A stretch of DNA of 33,618 nucleotides, from positions 1 to 33,618 of the forward strand of contig CAZSKU010000028.1 in assembly GCA_964607515.1 (NCBI GenBank). Direction: 5' to 3'. A program made the translations under genes and the position numbers. This document shows, piece after piece, positions 31,960 to 33,618 of the stretch (position 1 is the stretch's first letter; each line of letters begins with the position of its first letter). The stretch comes from UBA6080 sp964607515. GTDB taxonomy: Bacteria; Fermentibacterota; Fermentibacteria; Fermentibacterales; JCC-6. The notes beneath the pieces were generated by a model that searched no databases, had not been told where the DNA came from, and worked only from the letters and a program-made list of their open reading frames with translations.

Positions 31960-33618
31960 TGCAGTACACCCGTTCTTCCCTCATCATGCTGGAACTGGGG
32001 CCAGGGGGCATAGCCGGATGTGCATGCACCAAGTTCCCAGCAGTGAAGGCGTCCGTCGCTGGTGCCGAAGACCATCTCGACAACGCCGTCCCTGTCAATG
32101 TCTGCGATGCTGAAACCGCCAACGGAAGAAACATTGTCCGGAAGGGTTATCGGGAAGTCGGAGTTAACGGGAGGGTTCGAACTGCTTTCAAACGCAAGTA
32201 GGATACACTTTCCATCCAGGAATGTTGAAAAAAGCACATCAGCGTACCCGGTGTTGCCAATGTTCCCAAGCGCCGTAGGACTGATGGGAGAGCTAATACT
32301 GGCACCAGGAAACTCTCCTGTCGGCCAGTTACCGAAATTGTCTCCGGTGTTCCCCCACGCCAAAGCCTCCATCTCCGAAGGAAGGACGAAAGTATCCGCT
32401 CCTTGTATGCCTGGATTCCAGTCCGCGAAAACACCGTACCTGAGGTTGTCGGCGTCACAAGTCCCAACTTCGCACTCCTCTTCAAGGATACCATAGGGTT
32501 CAACGATCAATGCCGGATTGTCGGACGTGTATTCGTATCTGCCGAACGGATACCCAACAAGGTCCTCACCGCCCAGCCTGCCCACTGCCGGAGTAACAGG
32601 CTCCAAGGGCACTGATCTCGTTTTCAGGAATGGAGTTCCTCCTGTCTCCCAGTCGTACACAACGAGGGCATTGTACCCGGTCGGGGGCTGGGATTCGGTG
32701 GCATATCCGCAGCCGTAGACTGCGTCAGCGTAGGAATTGTTGTCAAGATCGGCACAGGCCAGAGAGTATTCCAGCGGTTCGTTTGGAAGGCTCAACTGCT
32801 TTGTGGAATTGCTGACGAAGCTCTGAGCAAGTGAGTTCCATGTGTAGAGATAAAGCGTATTACCCACTGCCGCGCAGAGTTCAAGCCCCAGTGTGCTTTC
32901 CATCTCTCCAATGCAGAAAACACCGGTAGCCAACTGAATGGTCTGGAGGACATCTCCATCAGCACTTACCACTTTGATGCCGTCATCCGAGGCCAGGATG
33001 AATTCACTCTTTCCATCGTTATCCAGGTCGGAAGCAAGAACCTGAATTGAACTGGAAAAACCTTCACCGGCGACATTCCAGATCTCACCGCCGTCCTCTT
33101 CGAACGCGGTGAGCGTGTTGCCCACAAGAACAATCACCTCCAGATCAAGGTCAATGTCGATGTTCGCCAGAACAGGCGTTGTGGAAACAACCTCATCCAC
33201 GAGCTGAATCCATCCGCCCTGAACGGGATATGTATCTATGAATCTTGAAGTTGTGGACGCACTGTTATTGTGCCACCAGCAGTCATCGCATACTTCTTCA
33301 TAGTCAACTTCAATTGAGACGGTCAGATCAATTGGCGGCTGGAACCATGCAGAACAATCCCATGTGTACAGGAATTCCTGAAAAACGCCGGATTCAACCG
33401 AACCGCATTCGATGTAGTCTGTGAAGGTGTTCGCTCCGTTTCTGAACGTTATCCGGATGTCGCACTCATCCGAATCCTGGGCGCCATTGTTTCGGACCTT
33501 GAATACAACAGGAAGATCCAAACCTGTTGATGACTCTTCAGGGTACTGCGACACAGCAATTTCACCGCCATAGATAGAAAGGTCGCATTTGTCGGGGTAC
33601 CGTACCCTGTCGCTGATA
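31956..33618 (-). CDS. Secreted FG-GAP/CARDB-like protein, 5' end outside window
   Basis: The frame is open to the right edge of the window (ISDRVRYPDKCDLSIYGGEI onward), so the gene starts beyond it; about 553 residues are visible. The first ~130 visible residues look like a CARDB-type Ig domain (LDLPVVFKVRNNGAQDSDEC, IRITFRNGANTFTDYIECG). Then come FG-GAP/VCBS-type propeller repeats with calcium-loop motifs: ASDLDNDGKSEFILASDDG, CADLDNNSYADAVYG, IADIDRDGVVEMVFGTSDG. It ends PWPQFQHDEGRTGVLQ with no sorting domain; in similar proteins that tail usually precedes one. Its stop overlaps the start of the CTD-bearing propeller protein, so the two are translationally coupled. The missing N-terminal part may be a peptidase. 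GC is about 45-50%. Confidence 0.75.
   Translation of the reverse strand, partial: ISDRVRYPDKCDLSIYGGEIAVSQYPEESSTGLDLPVVFKVRNNGAQDSDECDIRITFRNGANTFTDYIECGSVESGVFQEFLYTWDCSAWFQPPIDLTVSIEVDYEEVCDDCWWHNNSASTTSRFIDTYPVQGGWIQLVDEVVSTTPVLANIDIDLDLEVIVLVGNTLTAFEEDGGEIWNVAGEGFSSSIQVLASDLDNDGKSEFILASDDGIKVVSADGDVLQTIQLATGVFCIGEMESTLGLELCAAVGNTLYLYTWNSLAQSFVSNSTKQLSLPNEPLEYSLACADLDNNSYADAVYGCGYATESQPPTGYNALVVYDWETGGTPFLKTRSVPLEPVTPAVGRLGGEDLVGYPFGRYEYTSDNPALIVEPYGILEEECEVGTCDADNLRYGVFADWNPGIQGADTFVLPSEMEALAWGNTGDNFGNWPTGEFPGASISSPISPTALGNIGNTGYADVLFSTFLDGKCILLAFESSSNPPVNSDFPITLPDNVSSVGGFSIADIDRDGVVEMVFGTSDGRLHCWELGACTSGYAPWPQFQHDEGRTGVLQ

Overview
The window is a GC-rich bacterial chromosome segment, roughly 60-67% GC by eye except at the right end. 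It most likely comes from an uncultivated lineage of the FCB superphylum; Candidatus Fermentibacteria-type or a related candidate phylum is my guess. The reasons are a PorU/PorV pair, secreted proteins ending in Por-type C-terminal domains, an Omp85 barrel (hence an outer membrane), and abundant TTG/GTG starts with stop-start overlaps. The assignment is an inference; there is no rRNA in the window.

Layout. (1) 1-2321, minus: an ArsR-methyltransferase fusion regulator followed by adenosylhomocysteinase (truncated by the window start), with a 20-bp palindrome lying inside the promoter. (2) 2399-5422, plus: a large degenerate cyclase / P-loop ATPase / TPR protein. (3) 20172 down to 5395, minus: a tightly packed eight-gene envelope operon of about 14.8 kb. 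In order it encodes a PorU-like C25 peptidase, a PorV-like barrel, an M6-like protein that has lost HExxH, a DUF5683-like membrane protein, an HExxH peptidase with a sorting domain, a small propeller-like protein, a ~1035-aa outer-membrane-type protein with SprA-like signatures, and an Omp85 barrel. This looks like a compact type IX-like secretion and surface-attachment locus and is the most interesting part of the window. (4) 21563-20321, minus: YggS and DivIVA. (5) 21689-23287, plus: an M6 metalloprotease with intact HExxH. (6) 27821-23309, minus: the housekeeping operon ffh-rpsP-khpA-rimM-trmD-rplS-rnhB, in which RNase HII is fused to a YraN nuclease domain. (7) 30173-27924, minus: nrdR, a kinase-less PASTA protein, rpe and a small lipoprotein. 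(8) 30257-30528, plus: tRNA-His, tRNA-Lys and tRNA-Arg. (9) 30532 to the window end, minus: two secreted repeat/propeller proteins of visibly lower GC (about 45-50%), starting 3 bp past the tRNA-Arg end.

How the parts may work together. PorU/PorV would process and anchor proteins bearing the C-terminal sorting domain, seen here on the PorU-like protein itself, the pseudo-M6 protein, the HExxH peptidase, the plus-strand M6 protease and the 30.5-kb propeller protein. The Omp85 and SprA-like proteins are candidates for the outer-membrane passage or assembly step. No PorK/L/M/N homologue is visible, so completeness of the system cannot be judged from this window.
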